A stretch of 53,029 bases of DNA. It comes from CAZBSE01 sp964561115 (GTDB lineage Bacteria; Actinomycetota; Humimicrobiia; Humimicrobiales; Humimicrobiaceae). The notes below the pieces were generated by a model. It was not told where the DNA came from. It did not search any database and saw nothing but the letters and a program-made list of their open reading frames with translations. Both the position numbers and the translations under genes were made by a program. Location: assembly GCA_964561115.1 (NCBI GenBank), contig CAZLOE010000007.1, positions 1 to 53,029 on the forward strand, given 5' to 3'. Positions 17,880 to 28,007 of this stretch are shown here, piece by piece; within the stretch, counting starts at the first letter, position 1; each line of letters begins with the position of its first letter.

Positions 17880-19472
17880 TTAAGCCTTTTTATTTTTCTC
17901 TACATGCATCAATCCATATACTATACTGTCTTCCAGCGCCTGCCAGCTTGCTTCTATTATATTTTCTGATACTCCGATGGTCCCCCAGCTTTTTTCACCG
18001 TCCGATGATTCTATCAGTACTCTTACTACTGCTCCGGTACCCTTCTTTTCATTCAGCACCCTGACCTTGAAATCCGTAAGGGTAATTTTTGAAAGCTCGG
18101 GATAACAGCTCTGGATTGCTTTTCTAAGTGCACTGTCCAGTGCATTTACCGGACCGTTACCTTCTGCCGTCTCTATTATCTTATTATCATTTATGACTAC
18201 CTTTACTGTAGCCTCGGAAAGCATTCGGCCGTCTTCTTTTTTCTCATTCAATACTCTAAAACTTTCCAGCTTAAAAAATTTCTTCTTTACACCTGTCACT
18301 TCTTTTACCAAAAGCTCAAAACTTCCGTCAGCTGCTTCAAACTGATAGCCCTTATGCTCCATATTTTGAACCCGGTTTAAAATCTCGCTCACCTTTTTTA
18401 AATCATTTTCCAGATTTATTCCGAATTCTTTTGCTTTGATGATTATAGACTTCTTTCCGGAAAGCTCCGAAATAAGTATCTCTCTGGTATTCCCCACCGT
18501 TTCTGGATCAACATGTTCAAAAGCTTGCGATAGCTTGCTTACCCCGCTGGCATGCATTCCACCTTTATGAGTAAATGCATTCTTTCCCACAAACGGCTGG
18601 CTGGCGTTTGAAATCTGATTTGCGGTTTCATTTACAAACCTGGAAAGACTGGTCAAATGCTTTAAATTACCCTCTTTTAAGCATCTCTTCTTTAACTTGA
18701 TTTCCAGATTAGGGATTATCTGGCACAGGTCAGCATTACCGCATCTCTCTCCGTATCCGTTAATAGTGCCGTGGACCATTTTTATTCCCTTCTCAACAGC
18801 AACCAAAGTATTTGCAGTAGCGCAGCCGCTGTCATTATGAAAATGAGCTCCCAGTACTGATTTGATTCCCTCATTTACTTTATCTATGATGTCCGAAACA
18901 TCACTGGGTATCATTCCACCATTAGTATCACAGAGGCATATATAATCCGCGCCGGCCTCCAGTGCTGCCTTTAAAGTCTTTAAAGCATAATCAGGGTCTT
19001 CCTTGAACCCATCAAAAAAATGTTCTGCGTCAAAGATCACTTCAGGAAAATACTTTTTCAGATACTCTATAGAGTCAAAGATCATGCTCAAATTATTTTC
19101 CAGAGTAGTCTCTATAATTTTTTCTGCATGAAGGTGAGAAGACTTGCCTACAATACAAACACCATCCGAACCTGACTGAACCAGCTGTCTAATATTGCTA
19201 TCATCTTTTACTTTCAGGTCTTTATATCTGGTCATTCCAAAAGCAATTATTTTTGAATATTTTAATTTTCTTCCCTTCAGCTTCTCAAATAATTCCATCT
19301 CCTTAGGGTTGGAAGCAGGAAAACCGACTTCAATATAATCAATGCCGATATCATCAAATCTTTCTATTATCTGTAACTTGTCATTGACCGAAAAAGATAT
19401 ATCCGCTCTCTGTGCACCGTCTCTTAATGTGGTATCCAGTATATATATTTTGTTTTTTTCCATATTGTTCAT
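17880..19472 (-). CDS. cimA: (R)-citramalate synthase
   Basis: Condenses acetyl-CoA with pyruvate to citramalate, a threonine-independent route into isoleucine. The catalytic TIM barrel opens TTLRDGAQRADISFSV and keeps the metal-binding GAHFHNDSG. A LeuA-type C-terminal dimerisation domain fills about residues 390-525 (GPVNALDSALRKAIQ). At 530 residues it is the CimA-type length and differs from the 504-residue LeuA encoded nearby. LeuCD, directly upstream, can isomerise citramalate as well as isopropylmalate. The gene follows leuD with no gap to speak of, so it is the last of the leu operon. Confidence 0.93.
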   Translation of the reverse strand: MNNMEKNKIYILDTTLRDGAQRADISFSVNDKLQIIERFDDIGIDYIEVGFPASNPKEMELFEKLKGRKLKYSKIIAFGMTRYKDLKVKDDSNIRQLVQSGSDGVCIVGKSSHLHAEKIIETTLENNLSMIFDSIEYLKKYFPEVIFDAEHFFDGFKEDPDYALKTLKAALEAGADYICLCDTNGGMIPSDVSDIIDKVNEGIKSVLGAHFHNDSGCATANTLVAVEKGIKMVHGTINGYGERCGNADLCQIIPNLEIKLKKRCLKEGNLKHLTSLSRFVNETANQISNASQPFVGKNAFTHKGGMHASGVSKLSQAFEHVDPETVGNTREILISELSGKKSIIIKAKEFGINLENDLKKVSEILNRVQNMEHKGYQFEAADGSFELLVKEVTGVKKKFFKLESFRVLNEKKEDGRMLSEATVKVVINDNKIIETAEGNGPVNALDSALRKAIQSCYPELSKITLTDFKVRVLNEKKGTGAVVRVLIESSDGEKSWGTIGVSENIIEASWQALEDSIVYGLMHVEKNKKA

Positions 19473-19473
19473 T

Positions 19474-19983
19474 TTATTTTTTAAGAAACCTATTTTTCAT
19501 ATTTTCTCTGGTAAAGTTTATATAGCCTCCGCTTTTTATTACTTTCTGAATAAACTCGGGAAAGGGATTGATATTAAAAGTTTTATCCCTTGTTATATCT
19601 ACAATTTTACCCTTTTCCAGATCAATCTCCAGTTCATCTCCATCCTGTATAAAATCGCTTGCCTGTTTGCTGGTAATGACAGGAAGACCCATGTTTATGG
19701 AATTTCTGAAAAAAATACGGGCAAACGAGGCTGCTATTATGGCACGTACTCCACTGGCTTTGATAGATAGAGGTGCATGTTCTCTTGAAGAACCGCAACC
19801 AAAATTACTTCCTGCAATTATTACTTTTCTATTTTTTACTTTCTGCTTAAATTCCTTATCCAGGTCTTCAAAGCAGTGCAGTGCCAGTTCTTTTTCATCT
19901 GCAGTGTTAAGATAGCGGGCGGGTATTATCACATCGGTATTGACATTGTTCCCGTATTTTATCGCTTTTTCTCTTATTATCAC
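19474..19983 (-). CDS. leuD: 3-isopropylmalate dehydratase small subunit
   Basis: Swivelling-domain subunit of isopropylmalate isomerase. At 169 residues it is the short archaeal/clostridial form. The substrate-binding motif NFGCGSSREHAP is intact, as are DVIIPARYL near the N-terminus and the IRANIAASFARIFFRNS-type region (here RAIIAASFARIFFRNS). Start is GTG, sharing one base with the leuC stop (TAGTG), so the two subunits are translationally coupled. It may act on citramalate too, given cimA next door. Confidence 0.96.
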   Translation of the reverse strand: MIIREKAIKYGNNVNTDVIIPARYLNTADEKELALHCFEDLDKEFKQKVKNRKVIIAGSNFGCGSSREHAPLSIKASGVRAIIAASFARIFFRNSINMGLPVITSKQASDFIQDGDELEIDLEKGKIVDITRDKTFNINPFPEFIQKVIKSGGYINFTRENMKNRFLKK

Positions 19984-21260
19984 TAAATTACCTCCTCCGG
20001 AACCGCTATTCTGCCGGCTATTGCAGAAGCGGCAGCCACAGCAGGACCGCTTAGATATACTTCACTTTTTGGGTGGCCCATTCTTCCTATAAAATTCCTG
20101 TTGGTGGTGGATACAGCTTTCTCTCCTTCCGCCAGCACACCCATATGACCTCCCAGGCACGGCCCACAGGTGGGAGTGCTTACCACGCAGCCGGATTTTA
20201 TAAAAATTTCCAGATACCCTTTTCTCATCGCCTCCAGATATATATTTTGAGTAGCAGGAATTATTATAGCCCTGATATCCTTATTTATTTCCTTGCCTTT
20301 TAAGATCTCTGCGGCAATCTCTAAATCTCCTATTCTTCCATTGGTGCAGGAACCTATTACCACCTGATCTATCTTAACATCCGATAATTCATCAGCATTT
20401 TTTGCATTAGACGGAAGATGCGGAGTCGCCACCTGCAGATCTATATCAGAACAATCTATATTGTAAATCTCATGGTATTCTACATCAGAATCGCTTGTGA
20501 ATATCCTGTAATCTCTTTTTTTTCTAGATCTTAAATATTCTCCTGTGACCTCATCGACCTCAAATATTCCAAACTTGCCGCCTGCCTCAATAGCCATATT
20601 GGACATAGTAAATCTGGAATCTATTGACAGCTTTTTTACTGCCGGCCCGGTAAATTCCATAGATCTGTACAGCGCTCCGTCCACCCCTATCAGACCTATG
20701 GTATAAAGTATCAGGTCTTTACCTGTTACCCATTTTTTAAGGCTGCCGCTATAGATAAACTTTATGGTTTTTGGTACTAAAAACCAAAGTTTCCCGGTAG
20801 CCATAGCTACAGTAACATCTGTACTCCCCACACCGGTTGAAGCTGCTCCGAGAGCTCCGTAAGTACAGGTGTGTGAGTCTGCTCCGACAATGAGGTCACC
20901 CGGCAGTACCAGACCCATCTCAGGAAGCAGAGCGTGCTCTATACCCATCTTACCGACTTCAAAATAATTCTTGATATCAAACTCTCTTACAAATTCTCTG
21001 AGCATCTTACACTGCTGAGCTGATTTGATATCCTTGTTGGGAGCAAAATGATCTGGTACAACAACCACTTTTTCCTTATTAAAAACACTGCTGGCGCCCA
21101 GCTTTTTAAATTCCTTTATCGCTATAGGTAAAGTGATATCATTGCCGAGTACAATATCAACATCAGCATTTACAATCTCGCCTTCTTCTACATAATCTCT
21201 TCCGCAGTGGGAAGCAATTATTTTCTGTACTATAGTCTGTGGATTATTTTTATTGTTCAA
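19983..21260 (-). CDS. leuC: 3-isopropylmalate dehydratase large subunit
   Basis: Aconitase-family subunit carrying the [4Fe-4S] cluster. Ligand cysteines are visible in VIGSCTNGR and in STPTCGPCLGGHMG. ADSHTCTYGALGA is also diagnostic. The 425-residue length matches the archaeal-type LeuC/HacA group rather than the 470-residue enterobacterial LeuC, matching the short LeuD. Start appears to be TTG; no strong Shine-Dalgarno is visible. Works in leucine synthesis and probably in the citramalate path to isoleucine. Confidence 0.95.
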   Translation of the reverse strand: MNNKNNPQTIVQKIIASHCGRDYVEEGEIVNADVDIVLGNDITLPIAIKEFKKLGASSVFNKEKVVVVPDHFAPNKDIKSAQQCKMLREFVREFDIKNYFEVGKMGIEHALLPEMGLVLPGDLIVGADSHTCTYGALGAASTGVGSTDVTVAMATGKLWFLVPKTIKFIYSGSLKKWVTGKDLILYTIGLIGVDGALYRSMEFTGPAVKKLSIDSRFTMSNMAIEAGGKFGIFEVDEVTGEYLRSRKKRDYRIFTSDSDVEYHEIYNIDCSDIDLQVATPHLPSNAKNADELSDVKIDQVVIGSCTNGRIGDLEIAAEILKGKEINKDIRAIIIPATQNIYLEAMRKGYLEIFIKSGCVVSTPTCGPCLGGHMGVLAEGEKAVSTTNRNFIGRMGHPKSEVYLSGPAVAAASAIAGRIAVPEEVI

Positions 21261-21311
21261 TGCTGCAACTGCCCTTCTGATCTAATATTCTTAACTTAAT
21301 ACTTTTATCAA

Positions 21312-22823
21312 TTACTCAGAACTTTCGACTATTCTATTCATGGCGTCGATATAAGCCTTTATGCTGGCCTCCACTATATCCGTGCTTATACCGCTGCCCA
21401 TGACTTCTTTGCCATTAGCGCTTACCACTATCTTTACGGAACCCAGTGCATCCTTGCCTCCGGAAACAGCTTCTATATTATATTCCAATAACTTGGCATC
21501 TATTTTTGTTATTTTATCAATAGCCTTAAAGGAAGAGTCTACTGGCCCGTCACCTTTGGAACTGGCTTTATGTATTTTTCCTTCTACTTCTATACTTACA
21601 TCTGAAACCGCCTTGATATCAGAACCGCTTTTAACACTGTAATTTTTCAGCAGGAAATATTCTTTTACCTCCCTTAACTCATTTTCTGCTATTGCTTTTA
21701 TATCATTGTCATTCAGGGCGCCTTTTCTTTCTGCAAGATTTTTAAATCTCTCAAAAGCTTTTTCCAGATCCTCTTTCTTAAGCTTTATACCGAGCTCACC
21801 AAGTCTTTCTATAAATGCATGGCGGCCTGAATGCTTACCCAGTACAAGTTGCGATGACTTCAGGCCTATGTGCTCCGGCCTTATTATCTCATATGTTGAT
21901 CTGTCTTTTAGCATACCGTCCTGATGTATACCTGCTTCGTGGCTGAAAGCATTTTTGCCCACTATCGCCTTATTAGGTGCTACTACATACCCGGTCAATG
22001 ATTTTACAATACTGCTGGTCCGCATGATCTCAGCTGCATTTATATCTGTATATAAGCCCAGGTCTTTCTTTCTGGTATCAATAATCATAGCTATTTCTTC
22101 CAGTGAGGCATTACCTGCTCTTTCACCTATCCCATTTACCGCACACTCCACCTGTCTTGCTCCGTGTTCTATAGCTGCAAGTGAATTTGCAACAGCAAGC
22201 CCCAGATCATTATGACAGTGTACACTGACAATTACGTTTTCTATGCCCTTGGTATTTTTAAAGATATAATCTATCAAATTTCCAAATTCATCAGGAATAG
22301 CATACCCTACAGTATCAGGCACATTTATAATGCTTGCGCCGCTTTTAATGGCAATTTCAAATAATCTGCACAGGTAATCCCTGTCGCTTCTGGTGGCATC
22401 CATGGCTGAGAATTCAACCACATCAGTATATTTAAGGCTTCTTTTTACAGCTTTCTCCGCACGATCCAGCACTTCTTCTCTACTCATTTTCAGCTGATAT
22501 TTTAGGTGAATATCAGATGAGGATATAAAAGTGTGTATTACCGGTTGTCTTGCTTCCTTAAGCGACTCCCCTGCTGTATCTATATCCTTAAAGTTTGCCC
22601 TGGCCAGTGCCGCAATTTTTCTGTCTTTTATCCTTCCCGATATCTCTTTTACTGATATAAAATCACTCTTTGATGATATGGGAAATCCGGCTTCTATAAT
22701 ATCCACATTTAATTCGGCAAGCTGTTCTGCTATTTCTATTTTTTCCTTGTTATTCAAATGAATACCAGGCGCCTGCTCTCCATCTCTCAGTGTGGTATCA
22801 AATATATAAATTTTATTTTTCAT
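21312..22823 (-). CDS. leuA: 2-isopropylmalate synthase
   Basis: Condenses acetyl-CoA and 2-oxoisovalerate, the committed step of leucine synthesis. The barrel starts TTLRDGEQAPGIHLNNKEK and holds the metal-binding VHCHNDLGLAVANSL. KHSGRHAF marks the linker region and a C-terminal leucine-sensing domain (about residues 380-500, KGDGPVDSSFKAI) suggests feedback inhibition. ATG is preferred to the TTG one codon upstream because AAGGATAG is then correctly spaced. It is followed by leuC; leuB is absent from the cluster. Confidence 0.96.
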   Translation of the reverse strand: MKNKIYIFDTTLRDGEQAPGIHLNNKEKIEIAEQLAELNVDIIEAGFPISSKSDFISVKEISGRIKDRKIAALARANFKDIDTAGESLKEARQPVIHTFISSSDIHLKYQLKMSREEVLDRAEKAVKRSLKYTDVVEFSAMDATRSDRDYLCRLFEIAIKSGASIINVPDTVGYAIPDEFGNLIDYIFKNTKGIENVIVSVHCHNDLGLAVANSLAAIEHGARQVECAVNGIGERAGNASLEEIAMIIDTRKKDLGLYTDINAAEIMRTSSIVKSLTGYVVAPNKAIVGKNAFSHEAGIHQDGMLKDRSTYEIIRPEHIGLKSSQLVLGKHSGRHAFIERLGELGIKLKKEDLEKAFERFKNLAERKGALNDNDIKAIAENELREVKEYFLLKNYSVKSGSDIKAVSDVSIEVEGKIHKASSKGDGPVDSSFKAIDKITKIDAKLLEYNIEAVSGGKDALGSVKIVVSANGKEVMGSGISTDIVEASIKAYIDAMNRIVESSE

Positions 22824-22866
22824 CAATCTATCCTTGTAATAAAACCTGCTTTCAAGGGTTCTTGAC

Positions 22867-24456
22867 TTAATAAAGAACCACTATCTTTATATTTTCAAAA
22901 CCTGAAAGCTTTTTAAATTTCTCAACCATCTCCGGTGTTACCTCGCTGTCCAAGTTCAAGCCCATCACTGCATCACCACTCATCTTCTTCCTCCCTACAT
23001 GCATTGAGGCAATATTTACATTTAACTTCCCAAAAGCAGTTCCTATCTTTCCGATCTGTCCAGGAATATCTTTATACCTTAAAAAAGCCATACATTTCGA
23101 TGGGACCATATCTATCTCGAACTTATCAATAGCAATAAATCTGGGAGTGTTCTTTTTGCCGGTAATAGTCCCAGATATTGAAAGTTCATTATTCTTCCCA
23201 CTGCCTTCCAGGTTGATCAGATTCACAAAATCTTTTGATTCACTGCTCTTAATCTCTCTTACCTTTAGGCCTTTTTCCCTTGCTACCAGATCTACATTTA
23301 CCAGATTAACGTTTTCTGCTGAATATCTTTCCAATATTTTTACCAGTATCATAGAAGTCAAGGTTCTAACATCATAATCAGATATTTTTCCATAATAGCC
23401 TATCTTTAAGCTGTCCAGGTTGCCCTCAAATAAATTTATAAACAAGCTTCCGAGATTTTCGCATAACTCAAAAAAAGGTCTTAAGACTTCTACCAGCTCC
23501 AGTCTCATGACCGGTGCATTGACCGGAAAGCTGGCTGTTTTTCCGTTAAGGACATCAATGACCTGATCGGCTATTATGGTACCTGCCCTGTTTTGTGCTT
23601 CCGTGGTTGATGCTCCCAGATGCGGGGTGCACACTACTTCCTCCAGTTTAAAAACAGGAGAATCGGTACAGGGTTCCTGTTCATAAACATCCAGCGCTGC
23701 TCCGCCTATTTGACCATCTTCTATAGCTTCGGCAAGGTCTTTTTCAACAACTATACCGCCTCTGGCAACATTTAATATTACAGTCCCCTTTTTCATCTTA
23801 TAGAATTCCTTTTTATCAAACATTCCCAAAGTATCTTTGTTTTTAGGCAGATGTATAGAAATAAAATCAGCTTCTCTGTAAATATCCAGCAGTTTATCAG
23901 CTTTTTTTATTTCCAGCTGCTTGAACCTTTCTTCGGATACAAAGGGATCATAGGCAATGACTTTCATTCCCAGTCCGATGACCTTCCGGGCAACAATCCC
24001 CCCTATCTGTCCAAAACCTACTATGCCAAGTGTTTTCCCCTCCAGCTCTATACCTTTAAATTTTGATTTCTCCCATTTACCGCTTTTGATAGAATAATTT
24101 GCCCTGGGGATCTTCCTGGCAAGAGAAAGCATAAGAGCTATGGTGTGCTCTGCAACGGTAACTGCATTACTTGCAGGAGCGTTTACTACTATAATACCTT
24201 TCTTAGTAGCGGCGCGTACATCTACATTATCCACCCCTATACCGGCCCTACCGATAATCTCTAATTTATCCGAAGCCTCTATGATATCAGAGGTCAGTTT
24301 GGTGGCACTTCTTATAATAACCGCGTTTACACCTTTAATCTCTTCTTTAAGCTTTTCAGGAGCCAGTCCTTTTTTCTCTTTTACTATAAACTGTTTCTCC
24401 AGCTTTTTTTTAGCTTCGCCTGAAATACCATCAGTGATTAGTATTGTTTTCTTCAT
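22867..24456 (-). CDS. serA: D-3-phosphoglycerate dehydrogenase
   Basis: First step of serine synthesis, oxidising 3-phosphoglycerate to phosphohydroxypyruvate. The NAD fold has VGFGQIGGIVARKV; catalytic R, E and H lie in NVARGGIVVEKDL, the DVYEQEP region and TPHLGASTTEAQ. At 529 residues it is the long form with an intervening (ASB) domain and a C-terminal ACT domain (PGQIGKIGTAFGKLNVNIAS), so allosteric control by serine is likely. An AAGGA box precedes the ATG. The gene directly follows a class V aminotransferase that could supply the next step. Confidence 0.97.
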   Translation of the reverse strand: MKKTILITDGISGEAKKKLEKQFIVKEKKGLAPEKLKEEIKGVNAVIIRSATKLTSDIIEASDKLEIIGRAGIGVDNVDVRAATKKGIIVVNAPASNAVTVAEHTIALMLSLARKIPRANYSIKSGKWEKSKFKGIELEGKTLGIVGFGQIGGIVARKVIGLGMKVIAYDPFVSEERFKQLEIKKADKLLDIYREADFISIHLPKNKDTLGMFDKKEFYKMKKGTVILNVARGGIVVEKDLAEAIEDGQIGGAALDVYEQEPCTDSPVFKLEEVVCTPHLGASTTEAQNRAGTIIADQVIDVLNGKTASFPVNAPVMRLELVEVLRPFFELCENLGSLFINLFEGNLDSLKIGYYGKISDYDVRTLTSMILVKILERYSAENVNLVNVDLVAREKGLKVREIKSSESKDFVNLINLEGSGKNNELSISGTITGKKNTPRFIAIDKFEIDMVPSKCMAFLRYKDIPGQIGKIGTAFGKLNVNIASMHVGRKKMSGDAVMGLNLDSEVTPEMVEKFKKLSGFENIKIVVLY

Positions 24457-24471
24457 TTTCTTCCTTCATCA

Positions 24472-25635
24472 TTAATCCAAATAATTATTTTCTATAAATA
24501 CTTTTTCCGCTTCAGCAATACCGGATCCAATCTCAAATTTATATCCCAGCTCATTTAAAGTTATCTCCAGTGCCGATATTGCTATGATAATATCGAATAT
24601 TCCAAAATATCCCAGATGACCGATCCTTATTATCTTTCCTGTAAGTTTGCCCTGGCCACCGGCAATAGTCACTCCGTATTTAACCCTCATCATTCTGGTG
24701 AGCTCTTTTGCATCAATACCTTCAGGAACTTTTATTGAAGTCACTGAAAAACCTCTTTTATCTTCATCCTCCACTAATAGCCTTAAACCCAGTTTTTCAA
24801 CTGCCTTCTGTACTGCCAGTGACATTATCCTGTGTCTTTTAAATAACTTTTCCAGACCTTCCTCCAGCAGCATATCAAGAGCCTTATTAATAGCTACTAT
24901 TATTGATATTCCTGGAGTCCATGGTGTCTGTGGAGGAGTCTTCAAAGAATAATTCTTAGCTGTAGTAAGATCAAAATAAAATCTGGGCAAATCCGACTTT
25001 TGAATAAGCTTCCATGCTTTATCACTTACACTTATAAAAGCTATCCCCGTAGGAGCACTCAGTGCTTTCTGTGAGCCTCCGACCACCATATCGAGACCCC
25101 ACTCATCTGTTCTTAGATCCGATGCCCCCAGGCCGCTTATAGCATCTACTATAAGTATGGCAGGATATTTTTTTACTATATTACCTATTGCTTTAATATC
25201 ATTTAAAGCACCGGTCGAGGTTTCACTGAACTGTACCATCACTCCCTTTACATCAGGGTTCTCATCCAATACTTTTTTTATATCTGCAGGATCAACCGCA
25301 TCTCCCCACTCGTAATCAAGAGATATGACCTCCAGATTGAATATGCTGCTTATCTTTTTAAACCTTTCACCAAAATTTCCTGCGCTTGCAACCAGTACCT
25401 TGTCTCCCCTGGAAAAAGAGTTAGTCACTGCAGCTTCCATCGCACCAGTTCCTGAAGAGGTCAAGATAAAAATATCATTTTTGGTTTTAAAAAGTTTTTT
25501 CAGCTTTTCTGTTACCGCCATGAAGATTTTGGAAAATTCAGGAGATCTGTGGTGCATAAGAGGTCTTGCATGTTCCAGCATGACTTCTTCAGATATTGGT
25601 GTCGGTCCCGGAGTCATTATATACTTTTTTATCAT
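24472..25635 (-). CDS. Class V aminotransferase (serine-pyruvate / alanine-glyoxylate type)
   Basis: PLP enzyme of 387 residues. It shows TPGPTPISEEV at the N-terminus, SSGTGAMEAAV for cofactor phosphate, IVDAISGLGA with the pyridine-binding Asp, and the Schiff-base lysine K190 in VVGGSQKALSAPTG. This is the small alanine-glyoxylate/serine-pyruvate group, not SerC. Because it sits 15 bases upstream of serA in the same direction, a role as the phosphohydroxypyruvate transaminase of serine synthesis, as proposed for similar pairs in archaea and clostridia, is likely but not proven. A clear AAGGA box precedes the ATG. Confidence 0.9.
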   Translation of the reverse strand: MIKKYIMTPGPTPISEEVMLEHARPLMHHRSPEFSKIFMAVTEKLKKLFKTKNDIFILTSSGTGAMEAAVTNSFSRGDKVLVASAGNFGERFKKISSIFNLEVISLDYEWGDAVDPADIKKVLDENPDVKGVMVQFSETSTGALNDIKAIGNIVKKYPAILIVDAISGLGASDLRTDEWGLDMVVGGSQKALSAPTGIAFISVSDKAWKLIQKSDLPRFYFDLTTAKNYSLKTPPQTPWTPGISIIVAINKALDMLLEEGLEKLFKRHRIMSLAVQKAVEKLGLRLLVEDEDKRGFSVTSIKVPEGIDAKELTRMMRVKYGVTIAGGQGKLTGKIIRIGHLGYFGIFDIIIAISALEITLNELGYKFEIGSGIAEAEKVFIENNYLD

Positions 25636-25673
25636 TTTATATTCCTTTCAACTATTCAATGATACTTTTAACA

Positions 25674-26156
25674 TTAAGATTTACTGCCCCTGGTGCAGGC
25701 AATCTTCCCTGTCCTGACCAGTTCAAGTATACCAAACGGCCTGAGCAGATCTTCCAGAGCTTTGACCTTACTGCTGTCTCCAGTGATCTCGATCATCAGG
25801 GTTTTTTTGGCTACATCTACTATATTTGCCCGGAAAACGCTTACTATTTCCAGGATCTCAGGCCTGGTCTTAGAATCAGCACTCACCTTTATCAGTACCA
25901 GTTCCCTTTCAACAATATTCAAAGGATCCAGTTCCTTAATCTTTATTACATTTATTAACTTATAGAGCTGCTTTATAATCTGCTCGATACTGTGCTCTTC
26001 AGCATTTACCGACATAGTCATCCTGGAGATCTTTTCATCATCTGTAGGACCTACCGCCAGGCTTTCAATATTAAAACCTCTTCTGCTGAATAGCCCGGAG
26101 ATCTTTGCAAGGACTCCTGCTTTATTTTCTACTAAAACCGAAATGATATGATTCAT
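25674..26156 (-). CDS. ilvH: Acetolactate synthase small (regulatory) subunit
   Basis: ACT-domain subunit that activates the catalytic subunit and confers valine inhibition. The N-terminal ACT domain reads ISVLVENKAGVLAKISGLFS and RRGFNIESLAVGPT; the C-terminal half (about 80-160) is the IlvH-specific domain (LMIEITGDSSKVKAL). Length 160 is standard. The start is preceded by AGGTGATATT and lies 18 bases after ilvB. The next gene is not ilvC as in most ilvBH clusters but an aminotransferase. Confidence 0.97.
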   Translation of the reverse strand: MNHIISVLVENKAGVLAKISGLFSRRGFNIESLAVGPTDDEKISRMTMSVNAEEHSIEQIIKQLYKLINVIKIKELDPLNIVERELVLIKVSADSKTRPEILEIVSVFRANIVDVAKKTLMIEITGDSSKVKALEDLLRPFGILELVRTGKIACTRGSKS

Positions 26157-26174
26157 AATATCACCTTTTATCCT

Positions 26175-27884
26175 TTAAACGCCTTCTAACATTTCACTCT
26201 CTAACATTTCACTTATAGGAGAACCCGGTGCTACCATAGGGTAGACATTTTCCTCCCTGTCTATCCAGAAATCTACCAATACCAGATTATCTGTCTTCAG
26301 CGCTTTTTTGATGGTACCTTCGACTTCTTCCTTCTTTTTGACCCTGAGACCGACTCCGCCGTATGCCTCTACCAGCTTTACAAAATCAACGCAGTTATGA
26401 ATACAGGTCTGAGAATACCTTTTCTTAAAAAAAATCTGCTGCCACTGTCTTACCATACCCAGATAGCCGTTATTAAGCAGCATTATTTTTACATTTATTT
26501 TGTTAGTAGCTGCAGTAGAAAGCTCCTGTGAAACCATCTGAATACTGCCGTCTCCTGCTATATCTATTACTGTTTTATCCGGCCTGCCTACCTTTGCCCC
26601 GATCGATGCCGGAAGGCCGAATCCCATGGTACCTAGTCCTCCTGAAGAAACCAGGGTTCTAGGTTTGGTAAACTTGTAATATTGAGCAGCCCACATTTGA
26701 TTCTGTCCTACTTCAGTACAGATTATAGCATCTCCTTTTGTCAGCTCATAAATTTTTTCCACCACGTAAGCAGGTTTGACCTTGTTTGACTTCCTGTCGT
26801 ACTTTAAGGGATAATCTTTCTTTAGTTTCTTTATCTTCGAAAGCCATACTTCACGGTCAGGTCTCCCTTTTTTATCAATATATTTTTTGTATTCACTTAC
26901 CAGGTCGAAAAGAATTTTTTTCGCATCCCCTACAATCGGAATCAAAACTCTTACATTTTTTCCGATTTCCGCAGGATCGATATCTATATGAATTATTTCA
27001 GCACCAGATGCAAACTCTGATAGTTTTCCGGTAACTCTATCGTCAAATCTTACCCCTACTGCTATTATAAGATCCGTTTCTGTAAAAGCCAGGTTTGCAT
27101 ATTTTGTACCATGCATGCCGGCCATGCTCAGAGAAAGTCCATCAGTTTCAGGAAATGTTCCCATTCCTAAAAGTGAAGTTATTACCGGAATTTTGGCAAT
27201 TTTAACGAATTTTCTTAAAATATCGCTCGCCCCGGAAGATACCACTCCCCCTCCTGCAAAGATTACCGGCTTTTTACTTTCTGCTATTTTTTTGGCTGCT
27301 TTTTTGACCTGTTTGATATTACCCCTGATAGTAGGCCTATACCCGGGCAGATTTATATCCACCTTAAAGTTTTCATCTATCAGATCTGTTGATATATCAA
27401 TTGGGATGTCAATCAATACCGGCCCTTGTCTTCCTGTAGATGCGATCATGAAAGCTTCCTTTATTACTCTGGGTAATTCTGTTATATCTTTTATCAGGTA
27501 GTTGTGTTTTGTTATAGGTGCAGCTATACCTGTTATATCTGCCTCCTGAAAGGCATCAGTACCGATCTGTGACGTACTTACCTGTCCTGTTATAGCAACT
27601 ATTGGTATGGAGTCCATGTGAGCATTGGCAATACCTGTAATAAGATTAGTCGCTCCTGGCCCTGAGGTAGCAATGCAAACCCCTGTTTTTCCAGTAACTC
27701 TGGCATAGCCGTCTGCAGCATGGATTGCTCCCTGTTCATGTCTTACCAGAATGTGCCTTATATCACTGTCAAGTAGTGCATCATACAGGGGTATTACCTT
27801 ACCTCCTGGGTATCCGAATATTACATCCACACCCTCTTCCTTTAAACATTTTATGATCATTTGTGCTCCGGTGATTTTAGCCAT
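26175..27884 (-). CDS. ilvB: Acetolactate synthase large (catalytic) subunit
   Basis: ThDP- and FAD-dependent condensation of pyruvate to acetolactate (or with 2-oxobutyrate to acetohydroxybutyrate). The catalytic Glu is in VRHEQGAIHAADGYARVTG, followed by TSGPGATNLITG. The ThDP-binding motif is AGDGSIQMVSQELSTAA through LLNNGYLGMVRQWQ. Length (569) is typical. An AGGGAG box precedes ATG. Upstream, 123 AT-rich bases separate it from ilvD; I see no T-box or attenuator hairpin there. Confidence 0.97.
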   Translation of the reverse strand: MAKITGAQMIIKCLKEEGVDVIFGYPGGKVIPLYDALLDSDIRHILVRHEQGAIHAADGYARVTGKTGVCIATSGPGATNLITGIANAHMDSIPIVAITGQVSTSQIGTDAFQEADITGIAAPITKHNYLIKDITELPRVIKEAFMIASTGRQGPVLIDIPIDISTDLIDENFKVDINLPGYRPTIRGNIKQVKKAAKKIAESKKPVIFAGGGVVSSGASDILRKFVKIAKIPVITSLLGMGTFPETDGLSLSMAGMHGTKYANLAFTETDLIIAVGVRFDDRVTGKLSEFASGAEIIHIDIDPAEIGKNVRVLIPIVGDAKKILFDLVSEYKKYIDKKGRPDREVWLSKIKKLKKDYPLKYDRKSNKVKPAYVVEKIYELTKGDAIICTEVGQNQMWAAQYYKFTKPRTLVSSGGLGTMGFGLPASIGAKVGRPDKTVIDIAGDGSIQMVSQELSTAATNKINVKIMLLNNGYLGMVRQWQQIFFKKRYSQTCIHNCVDFVKLVEAYGGVGLRVKKKEEVEGTIKKALKTDNLVLVDFWIDREENVYPMVAPGSPISEMLESEMLEGV

Positions 27885-28007
27885 AATAATTTCACTCCCT
27901 ATACTTGTAACAACTTTATAACAATTTGATGACCTGATAATTATATCATTTTTTTACTTTTATTTTAAAAAATTAAACAGCTGATCTAAAATCAAAATCC
28001 CATATAA

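Noticed and set aside
24472..25635. SerC phosphoserine aminotransferase
   Set aside because: Motifs and length fit the alanine-glyoxylate/serine-pyruvate group; only the context beside serA suggests a serine role.
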